Of a DNA stretch of 64,000 bases, positions 42,360 through 55,934 are shown piece by piece. Source of the DNA: Scytalidium lignicola (Eukaryota > Ascomycota > Leotiomycetes); assembly GCA_002812745.2 (NCBI GenBank), contig NCSJ02000011.1, forward strand, positions 232,476-296,475, written 5' to 3'. The notes beneath the pieces were generated by a model that ran no database searches, had not been told where the DNA came from, and saw only the letters and a list, made by a program, of their open reading frames with translations. Made by a program: the position numbers and the translations under genes. The number at the start of each line of letters is the position of its first letter. The first letter of the stretch is position 1.

Positions 42360-45300
42360 TCGGAAAATGTTTTGCATTGGAGATGGATTTTAATAAGTTC
42401 GGAGGCATCTAGATACCAAAACGGCGCAATTCGATGTGTATTAGAGCACTTGATAAAAGCTTAACGGGAAGGGAAGGGTGGATATTGATCTGGATTCTTG
42501 GCATCTGGCGTTGAAAGGGGCATTTATTCTAACTGCATTCCCTTTTACTTCCATCCCAGTCTATACCTTAATAGCGTAGTAACATTTGAGTAATCAAGCT
42601 GGAAATAATAAGATTCAAAGTTAACTATGTACTGTACATAAGCAATTTCAGTTTTTATATTGGGATTGGTTTTATTGGAAGACTTTCTCAAAGGAGGTGA
42701 GAATCACCATTGAATCTCCGTTCAACCTAACAACATCTAAGGCAACACGACACCTTGATCTTTCCACGCCAAGAACGATCACATATTTTGTTGCACATCT
42801 GTGTCGTCGTATCAAAATCACGATCCAAAGTCGACGACAGCAATCAATAATTAATTACAGCCGGCACAATGCATTTCAGAACTCGTCCTTTTGATGCAAG
42901 ATTGCTTATGACTGGGGCAATTGATTAGTACTAATTTTGAAATAATTCGATGTGGTTGAGATTGGGAAATGAAGGACTATAGGCTTAGGAATGTGCAAAG
43001 GGGAATTGCTAGCTGTGGTGATGGTAGTGCAGAGTTTCCAGAACCAGATTCATATATTTATTTGAGGGAGGAGATGCCATATAAATTATCCTTGATTTAG
43101 TTTAAGAAATCCACTGGGCATTTGTTGAGTTATATTGGTGTTGGATGCAATGATTATCATGCGAGTTCAATTTGTACTTTATTGTACAACAGTTCTAACT
43201 ATAAATTGATATCTCTGTAAAAGATATAACTTTATTTAATTATTGTTGTTCTACAGTTATATCCCTTGTAGATTCAATCCCGAGGCGACTGCCCCTATCC
43301 AAAGAGGAATCACAGAGGCAGAGTCTCGAAATATAATGCCTAATCATCAAAGGTTATTTTCTACCGTGTATTCGAGAAAGTTTTCAAAAGCAAAAAAATA
43401 TATTAGTATGCTCTCCCATGCACAGCATAATGATGCTATTCCATTATGCATATATAAATCCTCAAGGATGACCCCCACGAACCCCCCCCCCCGGCTACCA
43501 TCTAATTACCAACCGGATGTAAACCATACAACCCCTATACAGCATGAATTATATCTAAATAATAAACCAGGTATTAATCGTCAGATAGCTACGTGTCAGA
43601 TATTCAATAGATGACTAGCTGAACCACTTTTTAGACGAGCTAGGCAGAGTGTAACCGCAATCCACAGCGGATATAAAAAACGCCATCCGTTCGGGGAGCG
43701 GTCACGGTGATAACGGAGAAAATTATATTGTAACCGCCGAGTTGAACTTGTTAATATTATTTTATAAAAGGAATCGCGGACCGAATTTAGAGGGTGGTAA
43801 TCGGGTCAGCAAATAAGGCGGTGGTGGGTCTGCACTTTGTCGAAACGAGATTCTTTTGAGATCCTCGGACCCTGGTGCTGGATTAGTCTAAACCCCCAAC
43901 GAATTCAATAATATCTCGCGAACTGGGTTTTCCGTTCGTATATGATGACAGCAATATGACTATGTAACCTAGTAATACCATGAAATAGGTAGATGGTAGA
44001 TGCAGTTCCCCGATTCCCAGTAGCGGTCGAGAAGGTGATAGCGTAGAGATTTGACACCCCGGTGATCTACATTAACATAAAGTTATATGAATGAATAATC
44101 CATGTTTTACAGCATAAAACTGGCCAAGCAATTTAAAATAACAATACCGAGATGAAAATTTTAGAAAGCATATCAGAGGTTTTTGTTGGCTTACATCCGC
44201 TTTTCCTGGGCTACAGTGAATATATCGACTGTCTAATATCAGAGCGAACGCTACTCTCACTCCACTCCTAAGCCGCTCCTTTTCCATTGAGTCACTTCAT
44301 GGTGAACGGCACGGAGAATAGGTGGGCCATTATTCATATGGAGGGAAGTATCATTTTTTTAAAAAAATAAAGAAAACCCATATTACAGCAGGGGAGGTAA
44401 TCTACTATTTCTCCAACCCATGTCTGTCCATAGTATAAGTGCACCGAGAACTAAAAACTGATGAGAAGGATTAAAACAGTTGACTAGAGCATCGAGCTAT
44501 TGAAATTGAAATTGAACCAAAAACCAAAATGGAGATCAAATATTTTCACTCGACGTCATCACAGGCTACAAAAAATAATGAACGGAACACATCTCATGCT
44601 TGCCAACTGCCCATCTTCCCCCCACCATAATTACTCCTCCCCCTATTTCTTTTTCTTCTTATTTCACCACCGTTGCTCTAGAAACCCCTTAGAAATCAAT
44701 ACTCCATAGAATATTGCCCTAGGGAGTGGGGATGGGGCCACATAGATGTCCTAGCTCCTTGAAAAGAAAAAATTGTTTTCTTCTCCATAGAAGACGAACA
44801 AACGCTGCAAAATCAATATTAGAAGGAGAAAAAAAATGGAGATGAGAGTTCTAGACCTGTGGATCCTAATGAGAAGGAAAATAAAGAAAATGGAAAGGAG
44901 AAGAAGAAAAAGGCATAACTTATGAAGTTGTCGATTATGAATAGTGAGACAGTGAGAGGACACTAGAAATCTAGAATAAATGCAAGAACCTACCTATACT
45001 GCATAAATAATCAGGATATAAACCAAGGGAAATAATGCTTGATGACAATCCAAACCCGAGAAAGGGATAACTGCTCAACTTATGTCTGATATATACATAT
45101 ATAATAATACATCCACATATAGGAACAGCATACCTATATATGCATATCTTATGAAATAAACCTACATGCAAACAGCGGAATGACGGGTAGTTAATGGAAC
45201 TACACTCACTGTCTGCTTGCCTGAATATATCTCTTCCTCTCTCCCCACATAAAAAAGATCCACAAAGACTCACTTAAAACTGCACGAAACGCATACATAT

Positions 45301-47627
45301 ATATGCATGTACGCACACACAAATAAATNAAAAATGTCCTGCTGCACTGCGCTGCACTGCACGTATAGCATGNAAAAAAAATTATCCACTTACTGTAACA
45401 ATTCGTAATACGTACAGTATATGTACTCCGTATGTACAGGACTCCATATAAGTACAAACTAAAATCGGGTCATTATGTACTCCACTCAAACTGTATATAT
45501 GCGTTGAAAAAACCCATCAATCGGACCTACCATAATTGAACGCATTATCCACATGACTATCACCAATTTATCATCTCCTCATCTCTCAGGAAGAAGTCTA
45601 GACTAGACACTTTCACGGTATTACTACGTAAAAATCTTGAAGGTATCTAAAAGTACCACATTATTAGCATCGGAATTAAATAATAATAATAATAAAAATG
45701 GTCCCCACCAATTTCCCATCACTCACCGTCCTTACCGTTCGCCTTGTTGTACAGTACCCATCCATCCAATCATCTGGGATCTACTGTAACCATTTATCCA
45801 TCTACAGTAACCTCCGTATCCAGAAAAGGAATAAAGGACATACCATACGAACTTTATATTCAATAGTCGAGCTGAGTTCTAGAAGAGAAAAGGGGGGAGG
45901 GAAGTTTGTGGGGGGGGGGGGGTTCCGTAAATTCAATCTGTACCACAGTACGAGTGTAGAGTTGTTGAGAGTACGGTACAGTTCCGCTTTCGAAAAATGA
46001 TAATGTAGTTGTACTGCATCCTGCATCTAAGCCATTATGGATACGGGCACTTGTACGGGACGATTACAGATTACAGAAATAACAAATCTTGAGAAAAAGT
46101 TACAGTTACAGTTAATGATATTTAAAAAAAAAAGCATACCATTAACATCACCATTTCCATTTCTAATCGTTTTATTCCCTCACAACCGTACAACCATACA
46201 GTAGAGTAGAGCAAAGTAAGTCAGCCCGTCAAAACTCCCCTCGTTCCATGAGCGAACGGCAGGACCTGCAGTACAAGTTTAAACCGTAACGGGCTTCTCG
46301 GCATTATCTTCGATCCGTTGCTGGATACCTTACCGTACAGTACTATCTCCAGTTCCGCCTACCATAACCATGGCATGGCTTTTCGAAACGGTGGAGTCTC
46401 TCCTCATCCCCATCAACGTGCATGGCGGCGGAGTCGGAGTCGGAGCGAGTCTGACAGGCAGGGCAGGGCAGGGCATGGCTCAAGGGCAAAGCAAGATGAT
46501 GCGCACCAGTCAGCAGTGGTACCGTACCGTATTCTACAGTAAGGTAAGTGTTCTGTAACTGATGATTCCTCACTGGTTGGTTGGTTGCTTGGTTGCTGCT
46601 GCATGCAGGGACGGAACTGGAACTGGATTGTTTGGTACAGTCACGTCACTGTTGCTTGCTGGTTGCGATGCTTTCTCGTTTGTATCGTATGTAAACATGT
46701 CAACCGGGCAACGAGGTGAAGAGGTACAGTTACGCTCGCACCGCTCGATTTTTTGCACGGACAGAAAGAAATACTGGAGAATGAAGGGATGAATGAATGA
46801 TGTCGTTCTTCTTTTCTGATTCTTCTTTCAGGAGGGAGATATGAAAAGAAGAAAGAAAAAAACAGAGATGCTTTATTTGGAAACAAAAAGGTGATAGCTA
46901 TTTAGGGAGATCTCCCGTGCGGATGGGATGACTATGACTGTGACTGTAACTGTAACCCCTCCTTTCTCTCTTCTCTCTTGTTCTCTCTCCACGCGCTTGA
47001 TTTAGGATCCATCAAGTTCATGCCCATTGCATCATTGTTGATCTAGGCCCCCCCCCGGTCTGGTCTGCGTAAACTGTGGAGCTTTCTCTCCTTTCCTTTT
47101 GCTCGTGGCGCACAGAGGCTCGGTTTGGTGTGGTGGGGCAGCAGCAACAATGCCAGCCCTGCCAGTCGAGCATGTCCGTCCAGCCAACCCCAGAGCAACG
47201 ATCGTTCATCCCCCAATCACACCGAAGAGACTCGCGCGGCTAACCCATCTTTTCCCTCGTGACTTCGCTCAGCTTTCGCGTTGTGTGCTTATTTGTTTTG
47301 NTTTTTTTTGTTTACATTCGGCGGTCAACAAACGCGTACAGTAGTTTTCACAGAATCACAACCTTTTTCTTCTTCCTAACACCCACGAGAATAACCATTG
47401 TAATACTCCCTATTCAGAGAGATGATTTTGATGAAACTGCAATTCGAGCTCATTCCTGTAACATCCGTGTGCGTGTGTATCGACCGGGAAGTTAATTACG
47501 GTACTGAAGGGTCCCTGGACCGTTTTGTTTTTGTGCGAACCGTGCTGTAAGGCTGGCGCAGAAATACTTCCGAGATTGGATGGGCTATGGCGTGAGCCGT
47601 TTCCTTCAAAACACACTCACTCACACT

Positions 47628-47649
47628 CACACACACACACACACACACA
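47628..47649. repeat. (AC)n microsatellite ending at an N
   Basis: A perfect AC run of ~11 units followed directly by the N at 47650. Confidence 0.85.
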
Positions 47650-49124
47650 NGGCGCTTGGCTTGGTGCTCGAGGAAACTGCTTCAGCTCGACAGGTGAACT
47701 TGGTGGGGTAATACAGATACTTAGAATAGCTCCGGGGTGTCCGAGCTTTGGCGTTCATTCATCCATCCGGAGCGGGCAAGTTTGTTCTTTGAAAGATGCA
47801 TGCATGCATGTTGAGCGTTTGGCGTGCGTTTGGAGAGATTTTGGTAAACCATGATAAGCTCGTGCTCTGGGTGGTAGATATGCCCGTTTTCCCGGTATGG
47901 AATTTTCAGGTTTGGAGCTGTACTGTATTCTTTTTACTTGCAACTGTACGGGTACTGTACGGTACTGCATGTGGTCTGGTGTAAACCGGAAAGTTTACCG
48001 GAGCAGGATAATCTCCAACGCGGGATGCAACAACGCGGTACTGTCACACCCGCCGTAACAAGAGCTTGAGCACATCAAAGTCCTGTCTAATGTACGGTAC
48101 CAGTACAGTACTACTGTATCGATCCTAAACGATGATGTCGTCAGCCCATTGGCAGATCGAGATCTAAGCTCGTTCAGCCCCGAGGCCAAGCAGGGCTTAT
48201 CCTGCCTCAAGTTTTCCCGCGTTCAGCAAGCTATTATTGACTTGCCCGCCTGTTCCTCCCTTCCCCCCCAAGCAAAGCATAATTGGAGATGGAGGAGGGG
48301 CGTTTCGCAAGGCGGCCCAAGTCCTCTTTTCACCTGGAACTCCTCCAGGGATAGTTTACGGTATTGATAAGGATCAGCATCAGATTGGGGTATTTTCCTT
48401 CTAAACCTCTCACAATGAAAGAAAGAAGGACCCTGAGGAAAATAATATGTCATCAAATCAATCTAAATCGATGCCGTTCCCTGCAAGTTCTGAGACAAAA
48501 GAAGAGGACTTCCCGTTTGTTCAGTTCAAAGTTGGGATGGGCAGAAAGAGCTGGGTATTATTAGCGCGGGTAATATTGCGTGTTTTTTGCGAGAAAAGCC
48601 AATCCCTAGAGCCNTTTTTTCTTGCCTTTCTCCAGGAACTGCAAATCCGAGGAACGAATAAGCAGTTCCAGCTTTAGAAAAGTCTATATGCTGACGGTGG
48701 TCTGCCGTTGGAGCGAGCGTGTGTCCATTGGCTGCTGTTACGCGCAGGTTTCGGGTCTGAGGTAGATTGCGAAGATGGCGGGAAGGATTTGTTGAAAAAA
48801 GAGAGTTGTGCCGCCATCGTACAGGAGTAGCTGTAACGGGAGCGTACAATATAATTGGTACGTAACTTACTGTCCTCTCGGTAGGAATCGAGGCTCAGCT
48901 GCTTGATGACACGCTTGGCTTGCTCTGGGCTTGTGCAGAGCTGTTCGGGCTTGTTCCAACACGGCAATAAGATGCCTTTCTACAGTACTTACTTAGATAG
49001 GCGCTCAGTAGTAGTTGAAAGTAGGGCTGCTGGATGGATGATGGATGGCGGGGCTTACGAGCGGACAAGTAATTAATCAGCACACACGACGCACGCCGCA
49101 CGACCAGGAACCCCACTAACGTTA

Positions 49125-49155
49125 CTACTTGCTACTTGCTACTTGCTACTTGCTA
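49125..49155. repeat. 7-bp tandem repeat (CTACTTG)4
   Basis: Four perfect copies of CTACTTG plus a partial fifth, in the gene desert. Confidence 0.9.
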
Positions 49156-51046
49156 ATAAGTTACTGCGGTTGGAACTGGAGCTGTTTGCCCAAGATAGGT
49201 CTGGTGGCATCTGGTTGGCCTGGACACGCGCTGTGGAGGTGTTTTCCCTCTTCCGAGTACTGAATCGGGAAATCAGTACACAGAGGAAGCATTCAGCATT
49301 CCTTTGAAGGGCGCTTCGAGGGCGTTTGAAAGAAAATAGATCTTGGTTCTTTGTACTGTACTGTACTCTTGAGATGGAATAGAATTGGGTCGAAGAAGTG
49401 CTACCCCCTGCAATAAGATCCTATCAAGGTTTGTTGCAACCCGGTCCGTCGGATTTTAATCTTTGTTATTACAGTATGAAAGCGCCAGTCCATGGGGGAC
49501 TTTTGAGGCTAGTTCGCCGAGATATAACCATCCACGCCATTAATAGCTGCAAATATCGATCTTCGAAACACCCTCTGTAACCCGCTTTTTTTGATCAATT
49601 GGACCTTTGTACATGATAGTTGAGATGTGATGTGCTAATTTAGGAATGCAGTAGTTCCTGGCTGGGTTCCGATGGCTTCTGCGACGTGCAGTCGACAGTT
49701 CTTTAACCTGATTCCTGCTGCTTCCGTATCTTGAGGATTTATTCACACCGCGTCATGCAAACAAAAGGTGTTTTTTTTAGGTTCCCATGGTTACAGGACT
49801 GTATCGTAAACTTTACAGTGGTTATCGTTCCCGATGGAGCAATGTTCGGCGACGAGCATTTAAATTTAGTGCTGGTCTCACCCATTTCTCTGCCAAAAAG
49901 AAAAAGAATGCGCGGTTGATTTTTTTCTTCTTCTTCTTTACTTTATTTCTTTTAGGCGCTTCCTTTTCCCAAGTCTAGGCGTGGAGGCATCCTTGGTTGA
50001 AAGATTCTAGAAAACCGGAATTGCAGATGCAGCTTGGGGGGAGGCGAGCTGCGAGACATTGACTTTCCCTTGCATGACTACAGTAATACAGTCATAATTT
50101 GACAACCACGATGATGCAATGGGTCCCGAATCTCTTGTCGGAACAGGAGATCTTTCACGCTGCGTTCACGGTATCTCACGTACGACGGCTGCGGCACAAC
50201 GCGTTGTAACTGTTGACATTTATTCGAATGCGTGCAAGTGCAAAGCTCATCTGCAGCGGGCGTGCAGCAGCCGTGCAGCAGTGTGAAGAGAGTGCACACG
50301 CTGGTTATTGGAGAATCCACGGTTTTTTTTTCGGGGGCCAGTAACTGTCTTTGACTGCTTCGAGCCTCTTCAAACGCTCCGAGGCCTGGGCAAAGTGTGG
50401 CAAGCTTCTTCGCAGTAACTTAGTTACAGTAGCCCGATCGCTGCGCAGAATCTTTATGCAGTAGTGTAACTTACTCCGTACAGTGCTGTAAGTATACCGG
50501 TATCTGCCGGTATCTGCATGCTGCAGGTGAGCACACACTCGCTCAGGATAGCTCACTGCTAGAAGATCGATCTTGGAGTTTGTACTGGAGAAGATTCTGA
50601 AGTGCAGTATTCTTTTTGGTGGTTGTACAGAGTAACAAAAGGGAAATGCAGGAACGGCGGGTTCCCCGTCCAGTGAAGCGGCCTTGTACAGCACTGTGTA
50701 CGTATAGCAGAATCAGAAGTAAAGAACAAAGACAAGCATAAAAAGAATGCTGTATCGAACTGTACGTGTAAGCACCAACGAGGATCCTTGAGGCCCGCCA
50801 TTCCCGCGATGGGCTGCATCGCAGCATTTCCCCCGAAAGAAACGCCAGATTGGCATTCGTCGAAGCCGTGAGACACCAACAGGTCCCCTCGTCGACTTGT
50901 CGCAGCTTTTTTGTGCAAGTCTGGCCGTGTCGCTCATTCGCCCATGGATCCATTGATGGAATGGCAGCGGCGGCCAGTCATCGTGGGCTGTGGTCAGCTA
51001 GCAGCTGCGGCCAGGGTTTTTTTGACTGTATTTCTTTCTTTCTCTC

Positions 51047-51067
51047 CTGCTGCTGCTGCTGCTGCTG
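51047..51067. repeat. (CTG)7 trinucleotide repeat
   Basis: Seven perfect CTG units, in non-coding sequence 1.2 kb upstream of the Cdc25 start. Confidence 0.9.
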
Positions 51068-52275
51068 GGTCTAGTACAGGTACGGGGTAGTGTAGCTACA
51101 GTAATTACTGTGCTGTGGTACTTGTACCGTCACTTGCAGCAACAGGGCAAATCCCCGCCCACGCAAGAGAAAAAAAACCACAGCCGTTCCAGGGCCTGGG
51201 ATCGTCCTGCCAACAACAAAACCTGCACGAACCTTTTGGCTCACTTTGCCCTCTTCCCACTTCCCACCTGAACACTTTCCTTGGCCCTGCTGGCTGGCTC
51301 GTCTCTCTCCTTGCTCCTTGCTCCACTCCCCGACTGCATGGTCCTGCAGGCTTGCTGTGGTGGTGGTGGTCGTCGCAGCAGCAGCAAGGCAAGGCAAGGC
51401 ATCGCCGCACCCGTAGTACCGTATTACTGTAGTTAGTCCCGTAACCCTACCCCGTACCTGGCTGTCGCTGGGGAGCTGGGTAGCTGGGTCGACCGAACCA
51501 ACCCTCAAAACTGCCTCTGCGTCCACCTTTCTCATTCCTTCTTTTCATTCCCACCGCCCGCCCTCTTCCCATTGCTTCCTCTCCCGGAGTGGTATATCAT
51601 TACGGAAGGCTTTGCTCCCCCCATAGCCTTTTGGTGTGTGTTACCTTCGCCGCGGACCATTGACAAACCAGACCGACCTACGGACCTCACGAAACCCCCC
51701 TCCACCCCATACACGCAACGGCCGAGTAACGGGGACCTACCAAAATTCCTTCGACCAGGAACCGGACCCGGATGAGCAGAATTTGGAGATAGCTCTTTTG
51801 CACAGATTTTCCTAATACTTGCTGCCTCTTGCTCAATGTACTGCTGCAATTAAAATCAACGGGTCGTGGGTGCTTCCTCTGTCGACATCGGTTGTTGGGT
51901 TTAGCCTTCGAAAACCGCTCTTTCGTCATAATTATCCCCCCCTTCCCTCTTCGAAAGACGTCGTTCAGGAAACCGCCCGACGGAACCACTCGATTGAAAA
52001 CTGGTATATCTGCCTGAAAAAAGAAATCATCTAGATCTGCTGCAGAGTAGATTGTAGTGAATTCTTGGAGGAAAATAAACCAAGGCATATAATATATAGA
52101 TAGCTCAATTGGTGCTTTCTGGCAATTTTTTTAATTGCCCCGTCCACGACCAAAAAGGTGCCATATCCAGCTTTTTGGGAGCATTTTACTATTGTTATTC
52201 CACCGGCAGTTCTACTCAATTCCGACCCTCTTCCGTTCAATTCTCCCTTAATTCGATCCAAACGCACATTACATC

Positions 52276-54135
52276 ATGGAGGCTTCTTCGCCATTGGCTG
52301 CCATGCAGCCTCCCTCTCTCATGCCGGCTTGGGGAGGAGGTGGCATGTGTGGCTCGCGACACTTGTCCAGTGCAAACGGCTTTGGTCCCGGTGCCTTTAA
52401 CTTTAGAGATCTCAGCATGAAGGCGGATTACTTCGCTATGAAGCCCGTCCGTGGCTCTTCTCCTACCACAAGTCTGGCTGCAGATCTGTCACAGAACATG
52501 CACATTGATATGAGGTATGTTGTTACCAGGATCTAATCTACCTTTTGCCCTTACCTGTCATATACTAACTGCTTTGTTTCTTTGTTTCTTTTTACAGCCC
52601 TCAATTGCCTACTCCTCGGCGCTCGCTCTTCACTTCGAATCTGTTTGGAACAATAGATGGCCGGGGTAAGTTGGACCCGAAATAGAAGAATTAGACAACA
52701 AGAGAAAAGGGTTAACAGAATTGTGTAGACTTCATGACGACACCTCCTCTGCCGTCATCCTCTCCAGGACCTCTGAGTGATGCTATGGACATGTCGCCCC
52801 TACCACACAAGACTTCCTTCTACCAACAAGAGTTCCAGTCCCCAACTCCAGGTGGTAACCTTGCCTGCAAAGAAGTTGATATGGAGTCTTCACCACTTCG
52901 AGCGGAATTGGATGCTCCTAAACCTACAGAGTATGTTAACTGGCTAGACCGATAAAACGGACTTCCTCTGGTGCTTCTAGTAACTAACTGATTTTTTCTT
53001 CTTCTGCAGACGTAGGAAGTCCTTTTTGCTTCGACCTTCAATGTCTCGTGCCAAAGGATTCTCCATGTCCTCACGAAACCCTGAGAGCCAACTGCCTCCA
53101 TTTCGATTTGGTGCTGGTAGCAGCAAGCTGTCCACGTCCACCACATCTATGTCCTTAGGGGAGTGCTTCATGGAGTCACCTCCCCAGGAGAGAAGACCAC
53201 AGTCCGCGCATAGCCCTGTCGCACCATTAATGGCTCCCCCACGGTTAAAGCAAGCATTTTCGACCATGAGTGGAAGTGCTTGCCGCAATGGTTCTCCGAT
53301 CGGTAGTCACCCAAGGAAATCTTCCAATCCGTTAATCCGGCCTAGGAAGCAGTTCCGACGATCGTTGAGCATGTTCGAGAACCCCGAGGATTTCATGAAG
53401 GGTAAGAAGGAGGACTGCCCACCGAGCAACCTACAGTCCGTCATGGATATCGATGAGATTCCTCAGCCGATTCTTCCACATTTCTTTCTGGAGGGCCAGC
53501 CAGATAGCATTCCACGGATAGCGCGAGATACGTTTGTCGACGTGCTTGATGGCAAATACAAGGAGCAGTATGATAACCACGTGGTAATTGACTGCCGATT
53601 CGAATACGAGTTTGAAGGTGGTCACATTCAGGGGGCAGTGAACTTCAATGATAAAGATGAGCTTGCGAGTCATCTGTTCGAGGAGGAAAAGTTAACGAGC
53701 AAAACATTACTTATATTTCACTGTGAATACTCCGCTCACCGGGCACCCATCATGGCCGGGCATGTGAGGAAGCAGGATCGCGCTGTCAATGCTGACCAGT
53801 ACCCCAAACTCACATATCCTGACGTGTATATCCTCGATGGTGGCTACAGCTCTTTCTTCACCACACACCGAGAACGTTGCTTCCCGCAGAACTATGTGGA
53901 GATGGATTGCAAGGAGCACGCCAATACTTGCGAGCGAGAAATGGGCAAGTTCCGCCACAGCAGGAAGCTTAGCCGTGCACAAACATTTGCCTTTGGACAG
54001 CAATTAGAAGACAGCCCAACAGCTCCAGCACGAGGAAAGTCTGTTAGTATGGACTTGATGACTATGGAAGATATTGCAGATTCACCAATGCCAGCTCACG
54101 ATAGAGGAAATGTGCGACGTATGGTTTCATACTAA
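52276..54135 (+). CDS. Cdc25-type M-phase inducer phosphatase
   Basis: Four exons (52276-52514, 52598-52665, 52729-52930, 53010-54135) sum to 1635 nt, encoding 544 aa. The N-terminal ~330 residues are Ser/Pro-rich regulatory sequence with many SP/TP sites (TPRRSLFTSN, SSSPGPLSD, PSMSRAKGFSMSS), suitable for kinase control. The C-terminal rhodanese-fold catalytic domain (~355-480) contains FVDVLDGKYKEQYDNHVVID, CRFEYEFEGGHIQGAVNF and the active-site loop HCEYSAHRAP, with the catalytic Cys at residue 408 and Arg six residues after it. The enzyme removes inhibitory phosphate from Cdk1 to start mitosis (yeast Mih1, fission yeast Cdc25, Aspergillus NimT). Introns are 63-83 bp. Confidence 0.95.
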
Positions 54136-55508
54136 GACGACTATATCCACCACCGTTTGATTCACTGAAAGATTGTTTTAATGGGGCATTGCATCGGCGT
54201 TCTGGGGGTGATTCATTTTTCTGGAGCTGCATCTGGTATTTCTTTTTACATCGCGCATTCTTACTTCCGATACGACTCGGTCCTCAGGTTTGGACCTTGT
54301 ATCTTTTTCTTCCGCTTCTTGGGCGCGCGCTCGCCTGTCGAGTCAAAGCATCAAAAGTCTATTTGATATCCCAGACGGCGAATTCGTTCATACCCACCTT
54401 TTTTTTTCCTACAGTACCTATCTTCGAGAGATTCCCAACAGGTTTTTGCTTTTTCGAAATTTTTATTCGGCGTTCTTGGCATGCATCCTTGCATCAGCAT
54501 ACTTTGCTTCTAAGTTAGCACTTCTTCTCACATATGCAGCATGCGGGCTATTGCATAGCCCTTGTAGCGATTCTTGGATTTGGAATGCATCAGTGCCTGG
54601 CGTCTACCTCCAAATCGCATCGAGAAATGCCTTTCTAGCGAATCCACAATGCAACAAGACACTCATGCATACACTAACACACATTACCACGCCTCAATAC
54701 ACTGAACCATACACTATATGGTACGACGATCAGAATTTACGGTCACAAAAATACACCCTTTTCCTTGCCTTGACTTTGGTATCAATACCGACGAGTCCTC
54801 AAATACCCCGACGTTCACTCACTCCCATCTCTCAGCTGCATTAGAGAATTCTATCTCTTAACTGCACTATAGCATCATTCGCTGGGCGCGAACGTTTAGC
54901 AGCTTTAATAAAAATAAATTACGCTTGCTTCCTCTTATCCGGTGGCATACCTCTTTCACATTACTCTTCAGGATCTGCATTTGTAGATTCTTCATTACAC
55001 ATCGAATCTTTATCGACCTCGCTGATTGCCAGGATCCAAAGATTCTAGAATCGAAATCAGATGTCTAAATATGATCATTTGTGTTTTCGATACTGTGATA
55101 TGGGTCAAGAGCCTTTTTTATAGCTCTTGAACCCTGGGTGTTGAAGAAGAAACTGTAAATAGACTAATTCTGGAGGCTTTCTTGATAGCTAATCCCCCCC
55201 GCCCCTTTTTCTTTACCTTTTGCTATCTCGTTTGGAGAAGGAACACATACCCACGCAGATTGGAGACAAAAACGGAACGGTGCTTTCTTTTTTTGGAAGG
55301 AGAAGGAGAGAAAGAGAGAATAAATGAGTTAACGAAGCAGCTGACTACCTCAAGAACCCCGACTTCTTGAAAAGAGGGAGCTCGGTGTGGCATGGTTGAG
55401 GCCATCTTATTTTTGGTCTCATTCTTGTTGGATTGGCTGACTCGTTCGTCTGTTTTTTGATAACAAAAATAAAGAAGAAAAAAACACAATTTTTTGATAT
55501 TGATGGTN

Positions 55509-55570
55509 TGTGTGTGTGTGTGTGTGTGTATGTGTTTGTATGCGTGTATGTTGTGATAGTGTGTGTGTGT
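55509..55570. repeat. Interrupted (TG)n tract after an N
   Basis: About ten perfect TG units follow the N at 55508, then TG-rich sequence with interruptions. Confidence 0.85.
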
Positions 55571-55910
55571 TATGTTAGGTGTAGTAGTTGGGAGGAGTTT
55601 GGTGTACTGGTTGGTAAGGGAGGAAGAAGAATGTGAATGTTGACTTAAGGTACGTTAACTCTGATTGCTAAGAACCAGATGCTACTCGTTCACAGTTAGG
55701 TTTACTCTGGACTTTTACACCTGCATTATTATTGAAGGCTATTGCCGGTTTCTTCACGATCATGTTTTCTAGGCTCCTTTTTTCTTGCATGTTTCCTACG
55801 GATTGTCAAACCGCGAACATCTGCAGCAACAGCACCAGTACAACAACTTTAACTCTATCTTATCCCAGCTCATTCAAAAATGAGGTCTAGATACAACTCA
55901 ACGGTCACTC

Positions 55911-55934
55911 CATCTACATCTACATCTACATCTG
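55911..55934. repeat. (CATCTA)4 tandem repeat
   Basis: Four near-perfect 6-bp units; the last ends in G. Confidence 0.8.

Larger units (their letters stand above)
42360..52275. other. 9.9-kb gene desert upstream of Cdc25 gene
   Basis: No supported protein-coding gene. Frames up to 154 codons exist, but they are made of low-complexity sequence (poly-T from CTG/TGG repeats, Ser/Cys-rich) and have no recognisable domain. The stretch from ~45.4 to 51.4 kb has many TACAGTAC/CGTACAGTA words, microsatellites and long T/C tracts. Six single Ns lie at 45329, 45373, 47301, 47650 and 48614 and beside runs. The last ~500 bp before 52276 are T/C-rich and are probably the Cdc25 promoter and 5' UTR. A long untranslated leader or a non-coding RNA is possible. 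Confidence 0.5.

Noticed and set aside
43250..43290. GATTCAATCCC resembling a tRNA B box
   Set aside because: No matching A box or cloverleaf arms at the proper distance.
43243..43614. 123-codon frame in AT-rich DNA
   Set aside because: It crosses a C homopolymer and shows no domain or codon structure; likely chance.
51071..51535. 154-codon frame on the minus strand in the gene desert
   Set aside because: Its length depends on TGG/CTG repeat tracts (TTTTTT run) and it contains Gly/Arg low complexity without a family signature.
54290..54844. 184-codon open frame downstream of Cdc25
   Set aside because: No recognisable domain, mixed Ser/Leu/Phe composition, lies in the probable 3' UTR, and overlaps other frames of equal quality.
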